This document shows positions 18,274 through 29,618 of a stretch of 64,000 bases of DNA, one piece after another. The translations under genes were made by a program, and so were the position numbers. Positions within the stretch are counted from its first letter, which is position 1. Each line of letters opens with the position of its first letter. The notes below the pieces were generated by a model. The model saw nothing but the letters and a program-made list of their open reading frames with translations, did not search any database and was not told where the DNA came from. The stretch is from Streptomyces olivaceus (lineage in GTDB: Bacteria; Actinomycetota; Actinomycetes; Streptomycetales; Streptomycetaceae), in NCBI RefSeq assembly GCF_000721235.1, contig NZ_JOFH01000004.1:186001-250000 (forward strand), given 5' to 3'.

Positions 18274-19271
18274 TTGCCCGCTCCCGTGAAGAGGTCGCCG
18301 GTGTAGTAGGTCTTCGGGTCGGCGGGCTTCTTGAGCTTGCCGGTCCCCTCGAAGTACTCGTTCATGCCCTGCAGCCACTTGACGACGGTGCCGTCCTCGG
18401 TCAGCTTGTCGAGTTCCGCGACGCTGAGCACCTTGTTGTTCGCGGCGTCGGCCTCGACCTGGTCGACGGGGATCTTCAGCTTGCCGGCGGTGATCTCGAT
18501 CGCCTCGTCGGTGTGGTCGGAGCGGAAGGCCATGGCCTCGCGCAGTACGGCGAGGACCTTCTTGGTCTTCTCCGGCTGGTCCTTCACCACCTTGTTGCCC
18601 GCGACGAAGGCGGTGGGGAAGGAGACCTCCTTCTCGAAGTCGGCGTTCTTGGCCAGCTCGACCAGGTCGGGCACCTGCTTCTTGATCGTCGCCGCGGCCG
18701 GGTACCAGAAGCCCGCTCCGTCGACCTGCTTGGAGGAGAAGGCGGAGACGATGGTGGACGGATCCATCGGGACGACCTTCAGGTCGTCCTTGGTCATCCC
18801 GGCCTTCTCCAGGGCGAGGGAGAGGATCATGTCGCCGGAGGTGCCCTCGGGCACGGCCACGGTCTTGCCCTTGAGCTGCTGCATGGAGGTAATGCCCGGC
18901 TGGGCGAGGACGCGGTCGGAGTTGCCGAGCGTGTTGACGGCGACGACCTTGGCCTGGCCGGAGGCGGGGAGCCACATGGCGCCGGGGCCTATGTAGCCGA
19001 AGTCGAGGTTGTCCGTGCCGAGGGCCTGGATCTGCAGCGGTCCGTTGGTGAAGACCTTGCTCTCCGCCGTCAGCCCGTGCTTCTTCCACAGGCCCTTGGC
19101 CTCGGCGATCGCGATCAGGCTGGCGCCGTTGAAGTCGTTGATGTAGCCGAAGCGGACCTTGTCGCCCGAGGAGCCGGAGGACGATCCGTCGCCGCAGGCG
19201 GCGAGCAGGGCCATCGCGGCCACGCCGGCCAGGGTGGCGGTCAGGCGCCTGCGGGTGGGGGTGGTGGACAT
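18270..19271 (-). CDS. ABC transporter substrate-binding lipoprotein (sulfonate/nitrate/taurine type)
   Basis: A 333-residue SsuA/TauA/NrtA-like protein. The signal peptide MSTTPTRRRLTATLAGVAAM ends in LLAACGDG with a lipobox cysteine, so it is anchored outside the cell. The mature part reads VRFGYINDFNGASLIAIAEA and later VAVPEGTSGDMILSLALEKA, as in periplasmic binding family NMT1/SsuA. I chose ATG 19271 with GGAAGGGA upstream; ATG 19295 overlaps the ATPase stop as ATGA and is equally possible. In this operon the ligand is probably a sulfate ester rather than a free sulfonate. Confidence 0.88.
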   Translation of the reverse strand: MSTTPTRRRLTATLAGVAAMALLAACGDGSSSGSSGDKVRFGYINDFNGASLIAIAEAKGLWKKHGLTAESKVFTNGPLQIQALGTDNLDFGYIGPGAMWLPASGQAKVVAVNTLGNSDRVLAQPGITSMQQLKGKTVAVPEGTSGDMILSLALEKAGMTKDDLKVVPMDPSTIVSAFSSKQVDGAGFWYPAAATIKKQVPDLVELAKNADFEKEVSFPTAFVAGNKVVKDQPEKTKKVLAVLREAMAFRSDHTDEAIEITAGKLKIPVDQVEADAANNKVLSVAELDKLTEDGTVVKWLQGMNEYFEGTGKLKKPADPKTYYTGDLFTGAGK

Positions 19272-19291
19272 GGCGGTGCGTCCCTTCCGGG

Positions 19292-20107
19292 TCATGACGG
19301 GGTGTCGGTGCGGGAACCGGAAAGGGCGGCGGTGCGGCCTTCCTGGTGGTAGACGGAGCGCCAGACCCGGTTGCGCAGGGCGGCGAACTCGGGGCTGAGC
19401 CGGAAGGCCTCGTCGCGCACGACGGCGGGGTCGACCTCGACGACGTCGTAGACGCGTCCGGGGCGGGCGGCCATGACGACGACGCGGTTGGCCAGGAACA
19501 CGGCCTCGTCGACGTCGTGGGTGATGAACAGCACCGTGCGCCTGTCCCGGCTCCAGGTCCTGAGCAGCTGTTCCTGGAGCTTGACCCGGGTGAGCGCGTC
19601 GAGGGCGCCGAAGGGCTCGTCCATCAGCAGGATCGAGGGGTCGACGGAGTAGGCGCGGGCGATGGCGCAGCGCTGGCGCATGCCTCCGGACAGCGTCTTG
19701 GGCAGGGCGTCGGCGAAGGCCTCCAGGCCGACGAGCTCGATGAAGTGCTCGGCGCGGGCGCGGCGTTCCTGCTTGGGCACGCCGGTGGTGCGCAGTCCGA
19801 ACTCGACGTTCTGACGCACGGTGAGCCAGGGGAAGAGGGCGTACTGCTGGAAGATGACGCCGCGTTCGGGTCCGGGTCCCGAGACGGGGACGCCGTCCAC
19901 CAGGGCCCGGCCCGAGGTGGGGGTCTCGAGTCCGGCGAGGATGTTCATCAGGGTGCTCTTGCCGCAGCCCGACGGGCCGACGACGGTGACGAACTCGTGG
20001 TCCGCGATGTCGATCGAGACGTCGTCGAGTGCGGTGAAGGCCTCCCGGCCCAGGGCGAAGGTCTTGGTGACGCCCTGGACGGATATCTTGGCGGGCTTGC
20101 TGGTCAT
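19292..20107 (-). CDS. ABC transporter ATP-binding protein (SsuB/TauB type)
   Basis: A 271-residue ATPase. Walker A is [20 protein letters not shown] near residue 45, the Q-loop is [13 protein letters not shown], the signature is [15 protein letters not shown], and Walker B is [16 protein letters not shown]. The PW after the Q-loop is typical of the nitrate/sulfonate group. The ATG start overlaps the permease stop as ATGA (20104-20107). Confidence 0.93.
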   Translation of the reverse strand: MTSKPAKISVQGVTKTFALGREAFTALDDVSIDIADHEFVTVVGPSGCGKSTLMNILAGLETPTSGRALVDGVPVSGPGPERGVIFQQYALFPWLTVRQNVEFGLRTTGVPKQERRARAEHFIELVGLEAFADALPKTLSGGMRQRCAIARAYSVDPSILLMDEPFGALDALTRVKLQEQLLRTWSRDRRTVLFITHDVDEAVFLANRVVVMAARPGRVYDVVEVDPAVVRDEAFRLSPEFAALRNRVWRSVYHQEGRTAALSGSRTDTPS

Positions 20108-20985
20108 CGGCGTTCCTGCCATCGGGTGAGCCGGCGTTCGGCGAGGAGGAGGATCCGGTCCATGAGCAGACCGAGGATTCCGATCGAGATCAGGCCGACG
20201 AAGATGGTCGGCAGGTCGTAGTAGAGCTGGGCGTTCTGCATGCGGTAGCCGAGGCCCTCCTGGGCGGCGATCAGCTCCGCGGCGACGAGGGTCGCCCAGG
20301 CGGAGCCGAGGCCGACCCGCATGCCGACGAGGATGAACGGCGTGGAGGCCGGCACGACCACGCGGGCGAAGATCGTGAGGTCCTTGGCACCCAGCACCCG
20401 GGCGGCGTTGATCAGGGTGCGGTCGACGCTCACCACGCCCTGGAAGGTCGAGATCACGCAGGCCAGGAAGGCGGCGAGGAAGATGACGAAGATCTTCGGC
20501 GTCTCGTCGATGCCCATGGCGACGACGGCCAGCGGGAGGATCGCCAGCGGCGGGATGGTGCGGAAGAACTGGATCCAGGGTTCGATCAGTCCGCGCAGGA
20601 TGCCGTACCAGCCCATCAGGAAGCCCACCGGGATCGCGACGGCCGTACCCAGTGCGAAGCCGATCAGGACCCGGGTCAGGCTGGCCAGGGCGTCCGTGCC
20701 GAGCGTGCCGTCCCCGATCAGCGTCCGGGCCCGGGAGACGACCTCCGGCGGGGTCGGCAGCTTGAAGCCGGCGGACGCCAGGAGCCACCAGACGGCGATG
20801 CCGAGGGCGACGGACACGGCGTTCAGAGCGAGGGTCAGGCCGCGCCGGCCGGTGCGTTGCCGCGTCCGCGTGGTCCTGCCCGCGCCCTGGCCGGTGCCGC
20901 CCGGGGCGGTGTCGTCCAGGGCGTCGGAACTCTGTCCGGGCAGCGGGTGCCCCGGGCCGGCACCCCGCTTGTCAAGAACGGACAT
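20104..20985 (-). CDS. ABC transporter permease (SsuC/TauC type)
   Basis: A 293-residue permease with about six helices after a 45-residue Gly/Thr/Arg-rich cytosolic N-terminus. The coupling loop contains [20 protein letters not shown], and the region after helix one has [15 protein letters not shown], as in SsuC. The ATG at 20985 has a GAAGGAG site and overlaps the end of the ROK gene by 14 bp, so regulator and transporter are on one transcript. Confidence 0.92.
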   Translation of the reverse strand: MSVLDKRGAGPGHPLPGQSSDALDDTAPGGTGQGAGRTTRTRQRTGRRGLTLALNAVSVALGIAVWWLLASAGFKLPTPPEVVSRARTLIGDGTLGTDALASLTRVLIGFALGTAVAIPVGFLMGWYGILRGLIEPWIQFFRTIPPLAILPLAVVAMGIDETPKIFVIFLAAFLACVISTFQGVVSVDRTLINAARVLGAKDLTIFARVVVPASTPFILVGMRVGLGSAWATLVAAELIAAQEGLGYRMQNAQLYYDLPTIFVGLISIGILGLLMDRILLLAERRLTRWQERR

Positions 20986-22237
20986 GGGCGGCTCCTTCGG
21001 AGGCGGAGTGGGGTGCATCGGAACGGCCCTTCACGTCGGCGGTTTCGGGGTACCTCGCCAGGAGGGGTGAGCTGTGGAAGACCGCGGCGAGGGCGCCGAT
21101 GGCGCCGTCGTCGTCGGAGAGGCGGGCCGCCGCGACGACGGGTCCCGCGGAGGCGGTCGGGAAGATCTCGGCGGCGAGGGTGGCGGCGACCTGCTCGACG
21201 ATGACGGGAGCCAGGCGGGTGATCTCGCCGCCGACGACCACCTTGGCCGGGTTCAGCATCATGGTGGCGGCGCCGACGACGCGTCCCAGCGCCCCGGCGG
21301 CCTCGCGCAGCACCCGGTCCACGACGGGGTGGGCGCGGCGCACGGCGGCCGCCAGGTCGTCCAGGTTCTCCAGGCGCAGGCCGAACTCCCAGCAGGCGGC
21401 GAGGATGCCGGGCACCGAGGCCACGGTCTCCAGGCAGCCCCGTTTGCCGCAGCGACAGGGACGGCCCGCGGGTTCGACGGTGACGTGTCCCAGCTCGCCG
21501 GCGAGTCCGGTCGAGCCGGTCACCAGCTGGCCGCCCACGACCAGCCCGCCGCCGACGCCGTCGGACAGGCGTACGTAGACGAGGTCGGCGACGCTGTCGG
21601 CGCCGCTGATCGCCTCGGCGAGGGCGGCCAGGCGGGTGTTGTTGTCGACGATCACGGGGGCGTCGAAGCGTTCGGCGAAGGCGACGTCGACGCCCTCGGG
21701 CGCCGGGCGCAGCACCGTGGCCGCGGTGGTGGAGCGCGGCCAGGCGGCCCCGTCGGGCGCCGGGTAGGGTCCGGGCACGCCGATGCCGATGCCCTGCAGC
21801 GCGCCGTAGTGGACCCCGGCCTCGCCGCTCAGCCGGTCGACCAGGGCCAGGGCCAGTTCGGTGCGGGTCCGCCAGGTCGCGGTGGCCTCGTACCGAACGG
21901 AGCCCGAGACCATGATCTCGTGGGCGGCGTCGGCGACGACGACGTGCACGCGCCGGTGTCCGAAGTCGACGCCCATGAACTGCGCCGAGGCCGGGTCGAG
22001 CGCCAGCCGCTCGGCGGGCCGCCCGCTGCCCTCGCGCCGGGAGGCGTCGGTGTCGACGACCACGATGGCGCCCCGCTGGAGCAGGTTGCCGGTGATCTCG
22101 GACAGCGTGGTGCGGGACAGGCCCACGACGCGGGCGATCTCGCCGCGGCTCATGGCGCCGTTCTCCTGCAGCGCACGCATCACCCGCTCTTCGTGGGTCC
22201 GCCGGACCAGTGCGTGCACTCCGCTGGGCATCTGCAT
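20972..22237 (-). CDS. ROK family transcriptional regulator
   Basis: A 421-residue repressor. The N-terminal winged helix-turn-helix is at residues 10-70 ([20 protein letters not shown] as recognition region). The ROK sugar-kinase-like domain begins near residue 85 ([17 protein letters not shown]), and the zinc-binding [10 protein letters not shown] motif is present. The ATG at 22237 is supported by TTGACG, a 17-nt spacer, TACGTT and a 7-nt gap to ATG, a leaderless promoter. ROK regulators normally sense sugars or sugar derivatives, which suggests that the compound handled by this sulfatase operon is a sulfated sugar. Confidence 0.9.
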   Translation of the reverse strand: MQMPSGVHALVRRTHEERVMRALQENGAMSRGEIARVVGLSRTTLSEITGNLLQRGAIVVVDTDASRREGSGRPAERLALDPASAQFMGVDFGHRRVHVVVADAAHEIMVSGSVRYEATATWRTRTELALALVDRLSGEAGVHYGALQGIGIGVPGPYPAPDGAAWPRSTTAATVLRPAPEGVDVAFAERFDAPVIVDNNTRLAALAEAISGADSVADLVYVRLSDGVGGGLVVGGQLVTGSTGLAGELGHVTVEPAGRPCRCGKRGCLETVASVPGILAACWEFGLRLENLDDLAAAVRRAHPVVDRVLREAAGALGRVVGAATMMLNPAKVVVGGEITRLAPVIVEQVAATLAAEIFPTASAGPVVAAARLSDDDGAIGALAAVFHSSPLLARYPETADVKGRSDAPHSASEGAAHVRS

Positions 22238-22273
22238 GCCGGTCAACGTAGGGAGGCCCGATTATTCCGTCAA
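22238..22273 (-). promoter_or_regulatory. leaderless sigma-70-type promoter of the ROK/sulfatase operon
   Basis: On the minus strand a -35 TTGACG (22273-22268), a 17-nt spacer, a -10 TACGTT (22250-22245) and a 7-nt gap lead to the ATG at 22237. The match to the housekeeping consensus is good, and transcription should begin at or next to the start codon. Confidence 0.65.
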
Positions 22274-22371
22274 CAGTCCGGCAGAAAGATGCAATCAAGC
22301 GTTCACAATGCCTGGTGGGCCCGTCCCTGCGGTTCTTCCACGTCATCGATTATTCGTCCGCCCTGTTGACG
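22259..22371. promoter_or_regulatory. mirrored motifs between ROK operon and glycosidase
   Basis: GTCAACA at 22269-22275 and its inverted copy TGTTGAC at 22364-22370 place two TTGACG boxes head to head, one for each direction. CGATTATT is present as direct copies at 22259-22266 and 22347-22354. Shared motifs suggest the ROK protein controls both the sulfatase operon and the divergent exported glycosidase. Confidence 0.45.
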
Positions 22372-22471
22372 TAAATGAGCGGGCGTTCGCATGCTGTGCG
22401 CCATGCCCCGTCGCGCGGCTCCCGCGCCGCCCTCGGTTCCCGGACGGGGACGACGAAGGAGTACGCGACCG

Positions 22472-23833
22472 ATGACCCATGCCCAGAACGGACCGCACAG
22501 ACGATCCCTGCTGGCCGGCGCCGCCGGCCTCGGGGCGGCGTTCGCCCTGCCCGCGGGCGCCGCACAGGCGTCGGACACGGGCGCCGCACCGGCGTCACCG
22601 GCGACGGAGCGGAGCGCGTCGCCGGGCCGGTACCCGGCCAACTGGCCCGACCCGGAGTCCTACGGCGTCGCGGACACCCGGCCCGACCTGTGGCCGCGCG
22701 AGGACAACTCGTTCGTACTGCCGCTGGAGTTGCGCCCCCGCGACCAGGAGCGCGGCACGGTCTGGATGCGGGACACCTACGTCAACTGCTTCACCGTGAA
22801 GGGCCGTACGGTCTACGTGGCCACCGGCACGACCCGGGTGCCGGGCCTGGAGGCCGCCGGCCCGTGGAACGACGGCATCTTCGTGTGGCTGGCCCCGACC
22901 CTGAAGGGCCCGTGGCGGCTGGCCGACACCACCGGCATCCGGCCGGACGCCGAGAAGGGCAAGGTCTGGTCGCCGGAGTTCGTCGGCGAGAACCGGCCCG
23001 GACGCACGGTCGTCGCACCGTGGCAGGAGTACTGGCAAGACGAGCAGTTCGGCAAGCGCGGCCAGGCCTGGGCGCCGGAGCTGCACTACTTCCGGGGCAA
23101 GTGGTACCTCGTCGCCTGCATGGGCGACCACTCCCGGAAGGTCGGCTCGTTCATGCTGGTCAGCGAGGGCGGGGTGGAGGGCCCGTACCGGCTGATCGAG
23201 GGGAACCTGGAGAAGCCCTTCGGCGACTCCTTCATCGGCGGCCCGGAGTTCATCGAGCCCGGCGCGTACCACCACATCGACGGCAGCCTCTACTCCGAGG
23301 GCGACGACGCCTGGCTCGTCCTCCACAACGACCTGTACGCCAGGTTCCGGGACGACATGGAGGACATCGTCCCGACCACGGACCTGCCCCGGTTCCGGCA
23401 GACGCCCTACTCCCCCGAGCCGTATCTCGAAGGGGCCTACGTCTTCAAGTACCGCGGCAAGTACTACCTGGTGCACGCCGCGTGGGACCGCGCGTCGCTC
23501 GACGCGTACGGCAGTACCCGGCACGCCTACGACCCGCCCGGCACGGGCCGCGTGCAGTACCAGTACGACGCGGTCGTCGCCGTCTCCGACCACTTCGAGG
23601 GGCCGTACTCCGAGCGGTGGACGGCGGGGGTGGGCGCCGGGCACAACAACTTCTTCGTCGACCGCTCCGGCGACCTGTGGGCGACGTTCTTCCGCAATCC
23701 CAACTTCGGGTACTGGGCCGACCCCTCCCGCCTGGCCGACGCCGCCGTGCCCGGTGTCGTACGCCTCGAGTGGACGGGCCCTCGGGACAGCCGCCTCTAC
23801 GTGCGGCGCAGGCCGGGCGGGCGCGGCGACTGA
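22472..23833 (+). CDS. Tat-exported GH43-like five-bladed propeller glycosidase
   Basis: A 453-residue exported protein. A Tat signal (HRRSLLAGAAGLGAAFALPA, cleavage near residue 35) indicates folded export. The mature part has repeated blade-like strands ending in W-A-P-E-L, D-A-W-L-V and Y-Y-L-V motifs, for example WSPEFVGE, WAPELHYFRGKWYLV and GKYYLVHAAWD, as in GH43/GH117-type propellers. The catalytic triad cannot be assigned with certainty. ATG 22472 follows a GAAGGAG site. It is divergent from the ROK operon, so it may release the sulfated sugar that the operon imports. The family is inferred from fold pattern only. Confidence 0.68.
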   Translation: MTHAQNGPHRRSLLAGAAGLGAAFALPAGAAQASDTGAAPASPATERSASPGRYPANWPDPESYGVADTRPDLWPREDNSFVLPLELRPRDQERGTVWMRDTYVNCFTVKGRTVYVATGTTRVPGLEAAGPWNDGIFVWLAPTLKGPWRLADTTGIRPDAEKGKVWSPEFVGENRPGRTVVAPWQEYWQDEQFGKRGQAWAPELHYFRGKWYLVACMGDHSRKVGSFMLVSEGGVEGPYRLIEGNLEKPFGDSFIGGPEFIEPGAYHHIDGSLYSEGDDAWLVLHNDLYARFRDDMEDIVPTTDLPRFRQTPYSPEPYLEGAYVFKYRGKYYLVHAAWDRASLDAYGSTRHAYDPPGTGRVQYQYDAVVAVSDHFEGPYSERWTAGVGAGHNNFFVDRSGDLWATFFRNPNFGYWADPSRLADAAVPGVVRLEWTGPRDSRLYVRRRPGGRGD

Positions 23834-23895
23834 CCGCCCCGGCGGCGCCCGGCGGCCCCGCCCGCCTCGCGTGCCGTAGGGGCGGTACGGGCGTA

Positions 23896-25992
23896 GTGTC
23901 CAGGTATGCGCGACGTTCGGTGCGGCTGATGGACTCCGCGATGGCCGCGGTGGTCCGTGCGAGCGGTGCGTTCGGAGGGATCCTGTACGCGCTGCCGCCG
24001 GGCGAGGACGCCCTGTGGCAGGTCCTGGTGGCGGGGGTGCCCGAGGAGATGGCCGCACCGTGGCGGCGCGTCGCCCTCGACGACCCGATGCCGGTGGCGG
24101 ACGCGGTCCGCGACCGGGAGCTGACGTGGTGCAGCGGCCGGGAGGAGATGGCCCGCCAGTACCCGCGGCTGGCGCTCGTCCTGCCGTACGAGTTCGCGCT
24201 GGCGGCCGCCCCGGTCGTCTCGGGCGGAGCCGTCCGGGGCGCTCTCGTGCTGCTGTGGCCCGGGGGCCGTCCGGCGGACCTGGACCCCGGTGAGCGCGAG
24301 GTCCTCCGCACGGGGTGCCGGCGCCTCGCGGAGTGCCTGCGGCGGGCGGCCGACCGCGGCGACCCGCTGCCGCCGGCCGACCGGCCCCGCACCCTGCCGC
24401 CGCCCGCGCCCCGCACGCCCTCCCCCGCCGAGGCGACCGCGCTGTCCGCCTTCGTCGGCCGGCTGCCCGGCGGGTCCTGTGCGCTGGACCTGGAGGGACG
24501 CATCACCTTCGTGACCCCGGGGGCGGCCGGACTGCTCGGTGCCGACCGGGCCGGCCTGGTGGGCGCCCTGCCGTGGGAGGCGCTGCCCTGGATGGACGTC
24601 CCGCACGTCGAGGACCGCTACCGGGCCGCGCTGGTCAGCCGCCGGCCGCAGGCCTTCACGGTGCTGCGCCCGCCCGGGACATGGCTGTCCTTCGAGCTGT
24701 ACCCGGACGCCACGGGGCTCAGCGTCCGCATCACCCGCGGCGCCCCGGACCGGGACCGGACCCCGGACCGCCCGGCGGCGGGCTCCGTGCCCAGCCGCGC
24801 CACCGTGCTGTACCACCTGATGCACCTGGCCTCCACCCTGACCGAGGCAGTGGGGGTGGACGAGGTGGTCGAGCAGACGGCCGGCCAGCTGATGCCGGCC
24901 CTGGGCGCGCAGGCCATGGTGGTGATGGCCCCGGAGGACGGCCGGCTGAAGATCATCGGCCACCGCGGCTACGACGCCGGCCTCATGGAGCGGTACGACG
25001 CGGCCCCGCTGACCTCGGACATTCCGGCCGTCGACGTCATGGCCACCGGGCTGGCGGGATTCTGGACGACGTTCGCCGAACTCCACGCCGCCTACCCCGC
25101 GACCGTCCACGAGGACGGGATGGCCGCGTGGGCCGTGCTGCCGCTGATCGCCTCCGGCCGCCCCATCGGTTCGCTGCTGCTCGCCTACGCCCGTCCGCAC
25201 GTCTTCCCGCCCGGCGAGCGCGCCGCCCTCACCTCGCTGGCCGGCCTGGTCGGGCAGGCGCTGGACCGGGCCCGGCTCTACGACGCCAAGGACCACCTCG
25301 CGCACCGCCTCCAGTCCGCGCTGCTGCCGCACACCCTGCCCCGCCTGCCCCGCCTGAACGTCGCCGCCCGCTACCTCCCGGCCGCGCGGGGCCTGGGCGT
25401 CGGCGGCGACTTCTACGACCTCATCCGCCTCGACGAGCACACGGCGGGTGCCGCCATCGGCGACGTCCAGGGGCACAACGTGGACGCCGCGGCCCTGATG
25501 GGGCAGGTCCGCACCGCCGTGCACGCGCACGCCACGGTGGGCGCTCCCCCGGACGACGTCCTCGCCCGCACCAACCGCCTGCTCACCGATCTGGACCCCG
25601 GGCTGTTCGCCAGCTGCGCGTACGTGCACCTGGACCTCGCCGCGCACCGGGCCTGCGTGGCTCTCGCCGGCCATCCGCCGCCGCTGGTGCGCCACGCCGA
25701 CGGCCGCGTGGAGCCGCTGCGGGTGCCGCCCGGTCTGCTGCTCGGCATCGCGGCGGACACCCGGTGTCCCGCGGTGGAGTTCCCCTTCCCCGCCGGCAGT
25801 GTGCTCGCCCTCTACACCGACGGGCTGGTGGAGGCGCCCGGAGTCGACATCGACGACGCGATCGCGGCCCTCGGCGGGCTCCTCGAACACGGCGATCCCG
25901 CCGACCTGGACGGCATGGCCGACACCCTCGTCCGGCACGCGCCCACTCCGGGCGACGACATCGCCCTGCTGCTCCTGAGCCCTCGCTGGTGA
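23896..25992 (+). CDS. GAF-PAS-GAF-PP2C (SpoIIE-type) signalling phosphatase
   Basis: A 698-residue soluble protein. A first GAF-like domain spans about residues 12-150, a PAS-like segment about 180-280 (LDLEGRITFVTPGAAGLLGA), and a second GAF domain about 300-460. A SpoIIE phosphatase domain runs from about 470 to the end (HRLQSALLPHTLPRLPRL, then VGGDFYDLI with metal-binding Asp and AIGDVQGHN). Such proteins dephosphorylate anti-anti-sigma factors in stress signalling. The start is uncertain: GTG 23896, GTG 23920 and ATG 23929 are in frame. No kinase or anti-sigma partner is adjacent. Confidence 0.88.
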   Translation: MSRYARRSVRLMDSAMAAVVRASGAFGGILYALPPGEDALWQVLVAGVPEEMAAPWRRVALDDPMPVADAVRDRELTWCSGREEMARQYPRLALVLPYEFALAAAPVVSGGAVRGALVLLWPGGRPADLDPGEREVLRTGCRRLAECLRRAADRGDPLPPADRPRTLPPPAPRTPSPAEATALSAFVGRLPGGSCALDLEGRITFVTPGAAGLLGADRAGLVGALPWEALPWMDVPHVEDRYRAALVSRRPQAFTVLRPPGTWLSFELYPDATGLSVRITRGAPDRDRTPDRPAAGSVPSRATVLYHLMHLASTLTEAVGVDEVVEQTAGQLMPALGAQAMVVMAPEDGRLKIIGHRGYDAGLMERYDAAPLTSDIPAVDVMATGLAGFWTTFAELHAAYPATVHEDGMAAWAVLPLIASGRPIGSLLLAYARPHVFPPGERAALTSLAGLVGQALDRARLYDAKDHLAHRLQSALLPHTLPRLPRLNVAARYLPAARGLGVGGDFYDLIRLDEHTAGAAIGDVQGHNVDAAALMGQVRTAVHAHATVGAPPDDVLARTNRLLTDLDPGLFASCAYVHLDLAAHRACVALAGHPPPLVRHADGRVEPLRVPPGLLLGIAADTRCPAVEFPFPAGSVLALYTDGLVEAPGVDIDDAIAALGGLLEHGDPADLDGMADTLVRHAPTPGDDIALLLLSPRW

Positions 25993-26085
25993 CCGGGGCA
26001 CTCGGCCGGGCGACGGATCGTTTGCACTGGTAGGAAGCACGGGACGCCGGACCGTACCGGCCGGCAGCGGAGGAGAAGACCCTTC

Positions 26086-26718
26086 ATGAGACACCAGAGG
26101 GTGAGCGATCTGATGAGCGACGCCGTGGTCCGCGTGCAGCGGGGCACGCCGTTCAAGGAGATCGCCCACCTGCTGCTGGAGTACGACATCACGGCGGTGC
26201 CGGTCGTCGACGGGGACAACCGCCCCCTGGGGGTGGTGTCGGAGGCGGACCTGCTGCAGAAGATGTGGGGCGGGGAGCCCGACGGCTCCGCCGCGCACGC
26301 CGAGTGGTCCCGGTCGGCCGGTGCCAAGGCGTCCGCCACGGACGCGGCCGGGCTCATGACCTCGCCTGCGGTCTCGGCCCGGGCGGACTGGAGTGTCGTC
26401 GACGCCGCCCGGGTGATGGCGCGGCACCGCGTCAAGCGGCTCCTGGTCGTCGACGAGGAGGGGCGGCTGGCGGGGGTGGTCAGCAGGAGCGACCTGCTGC
26501 GGGTCTTCCTGCGCACGGACCGGGCGATCCGCACCGAGATCATCGAGGAGGCCCTGGTCAAGGCGCTGGGCCTGGCCCCCTCCTCGGTGCAGGTGGACGT
26601 GGAGCACGGGCACGTGGTGCTCAGCGGCCGCCTGCCGGGCCATGTGTCGGCCCCGCTCCTGGAGGAGCACTGCAGAAGCGTGGACGGCGTCGTCGCCGTG
26701 GAGTTCCGCCCGGCCTGA
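26086..26718 (+). CDS. CBS-pair and BON domain protein
   Basis: A 210-residue protein. Two CBS motifs lie at about residues 5-60 (VSDLMSDAVVRVQRGTPFKE) and 80-140 (GLMTSPAVSARADWSVVDAA, with VKRLLVVDEEGRLAGVVSRSD). A BON domain follows at about 145-208 (SSVQVDVEHGHVVLSGRLPG). CBS pairs bind adenine nucleotides, while BON domains associate with membranes or phospholipids. The ribosome site GGAGGAGA precedes the ATG. This domain pair is frequent in actinobacteria, often linked to stress. A hairpin terminator follows. Confidence 0.92.
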   Translation: MRHQRVSDLMSDAVVRVQRGTPFKEIAHLLLEYDITAVPVVDGDNRPLGVVSEADLLQKMWGGEPDGSAAHAEWSRSAGAKASATDAAGLMTSPAVSARADWSVVDAARVMARHRVKRLLVVDEEGRLAGVVSRSDLLRVFLRTDRAIRTEIIEEALVKALGLAPSSVQVDVEHGHVVLSGRLPGHVSAPLLEEHCRSVDGVVAVEFRPA

Positions 26719-26780
26719 GCGGCGGGCGCGGAGGCGCGAGCGGCGCGGCGCCGCGCCCGGTGCGGTGCGCGGAAGGGGCC

Positions 26781-26823
26781 CGCCCGTGTCCGCCTCCCGG
26801 GGGTGGGGAGGCGGACACGGGCG
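26781..26823 (+). terminator. hairpin after the CBS-BON gene
   Basis: CGCCCGTGTCCGCCTCCC (26781-26798) pairs perfectly with its inverted copy at 26806-26823 across a 7-nt loop. This 18-bp stem lies 63 nt past the CBS-BON stop codon. No U tract follows, as usual in this group. Confidence 0.7.
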
Positions 26824-26841
26824 GAGTGCGGCCGGAGGTCG

Positions 26842-29486
<2,645 letters not shown>

Positions 29487-29534
29487 ACCGGCCGGGGGGC
29501 CGGGCGGCACCGCCCCGCCCGGGGGCCGTGACCC

Positions 29535-29578
29535 GGCCGGCCCCGGCGACCCGGGTGCCCGGGTCACCGGGGCCGGCC
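29535..29578 (-). terminator. 21-bp hairpin between convergent genes
   Basis: Arms 29535-29555 and 29558-29578 form a 21-bp stem. The single non-Watson-Crick position is C against A in plus-strand RNA but G against U in minus-strand RNA, so the hairpin is continuous only for the minus-strand transcript, that of the chimeric regulator/MMPL gene ending at 29619. It may still stop the convergent decarboxylase transcript. Confidence 0.7.
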
Positions 29579-29618
29579 GCACGTGCGTCCGGTCACGTGC
29601 GGCCGGTGCCGCCGGGGG

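Noticed and set aside
22345..22371. Riboswitch or long structured leader before the glycosidase
   Set aside because: Only promoter-like motifs and short repeats are visible, with no recognisable riboswitch core.
23797..26670. 957-codon minus-strand open frame opposite the phosphatase and CBS-BON genes
   Set aside because: Shadow frame. The plus-strand products have clear domain order and ribosome sites.
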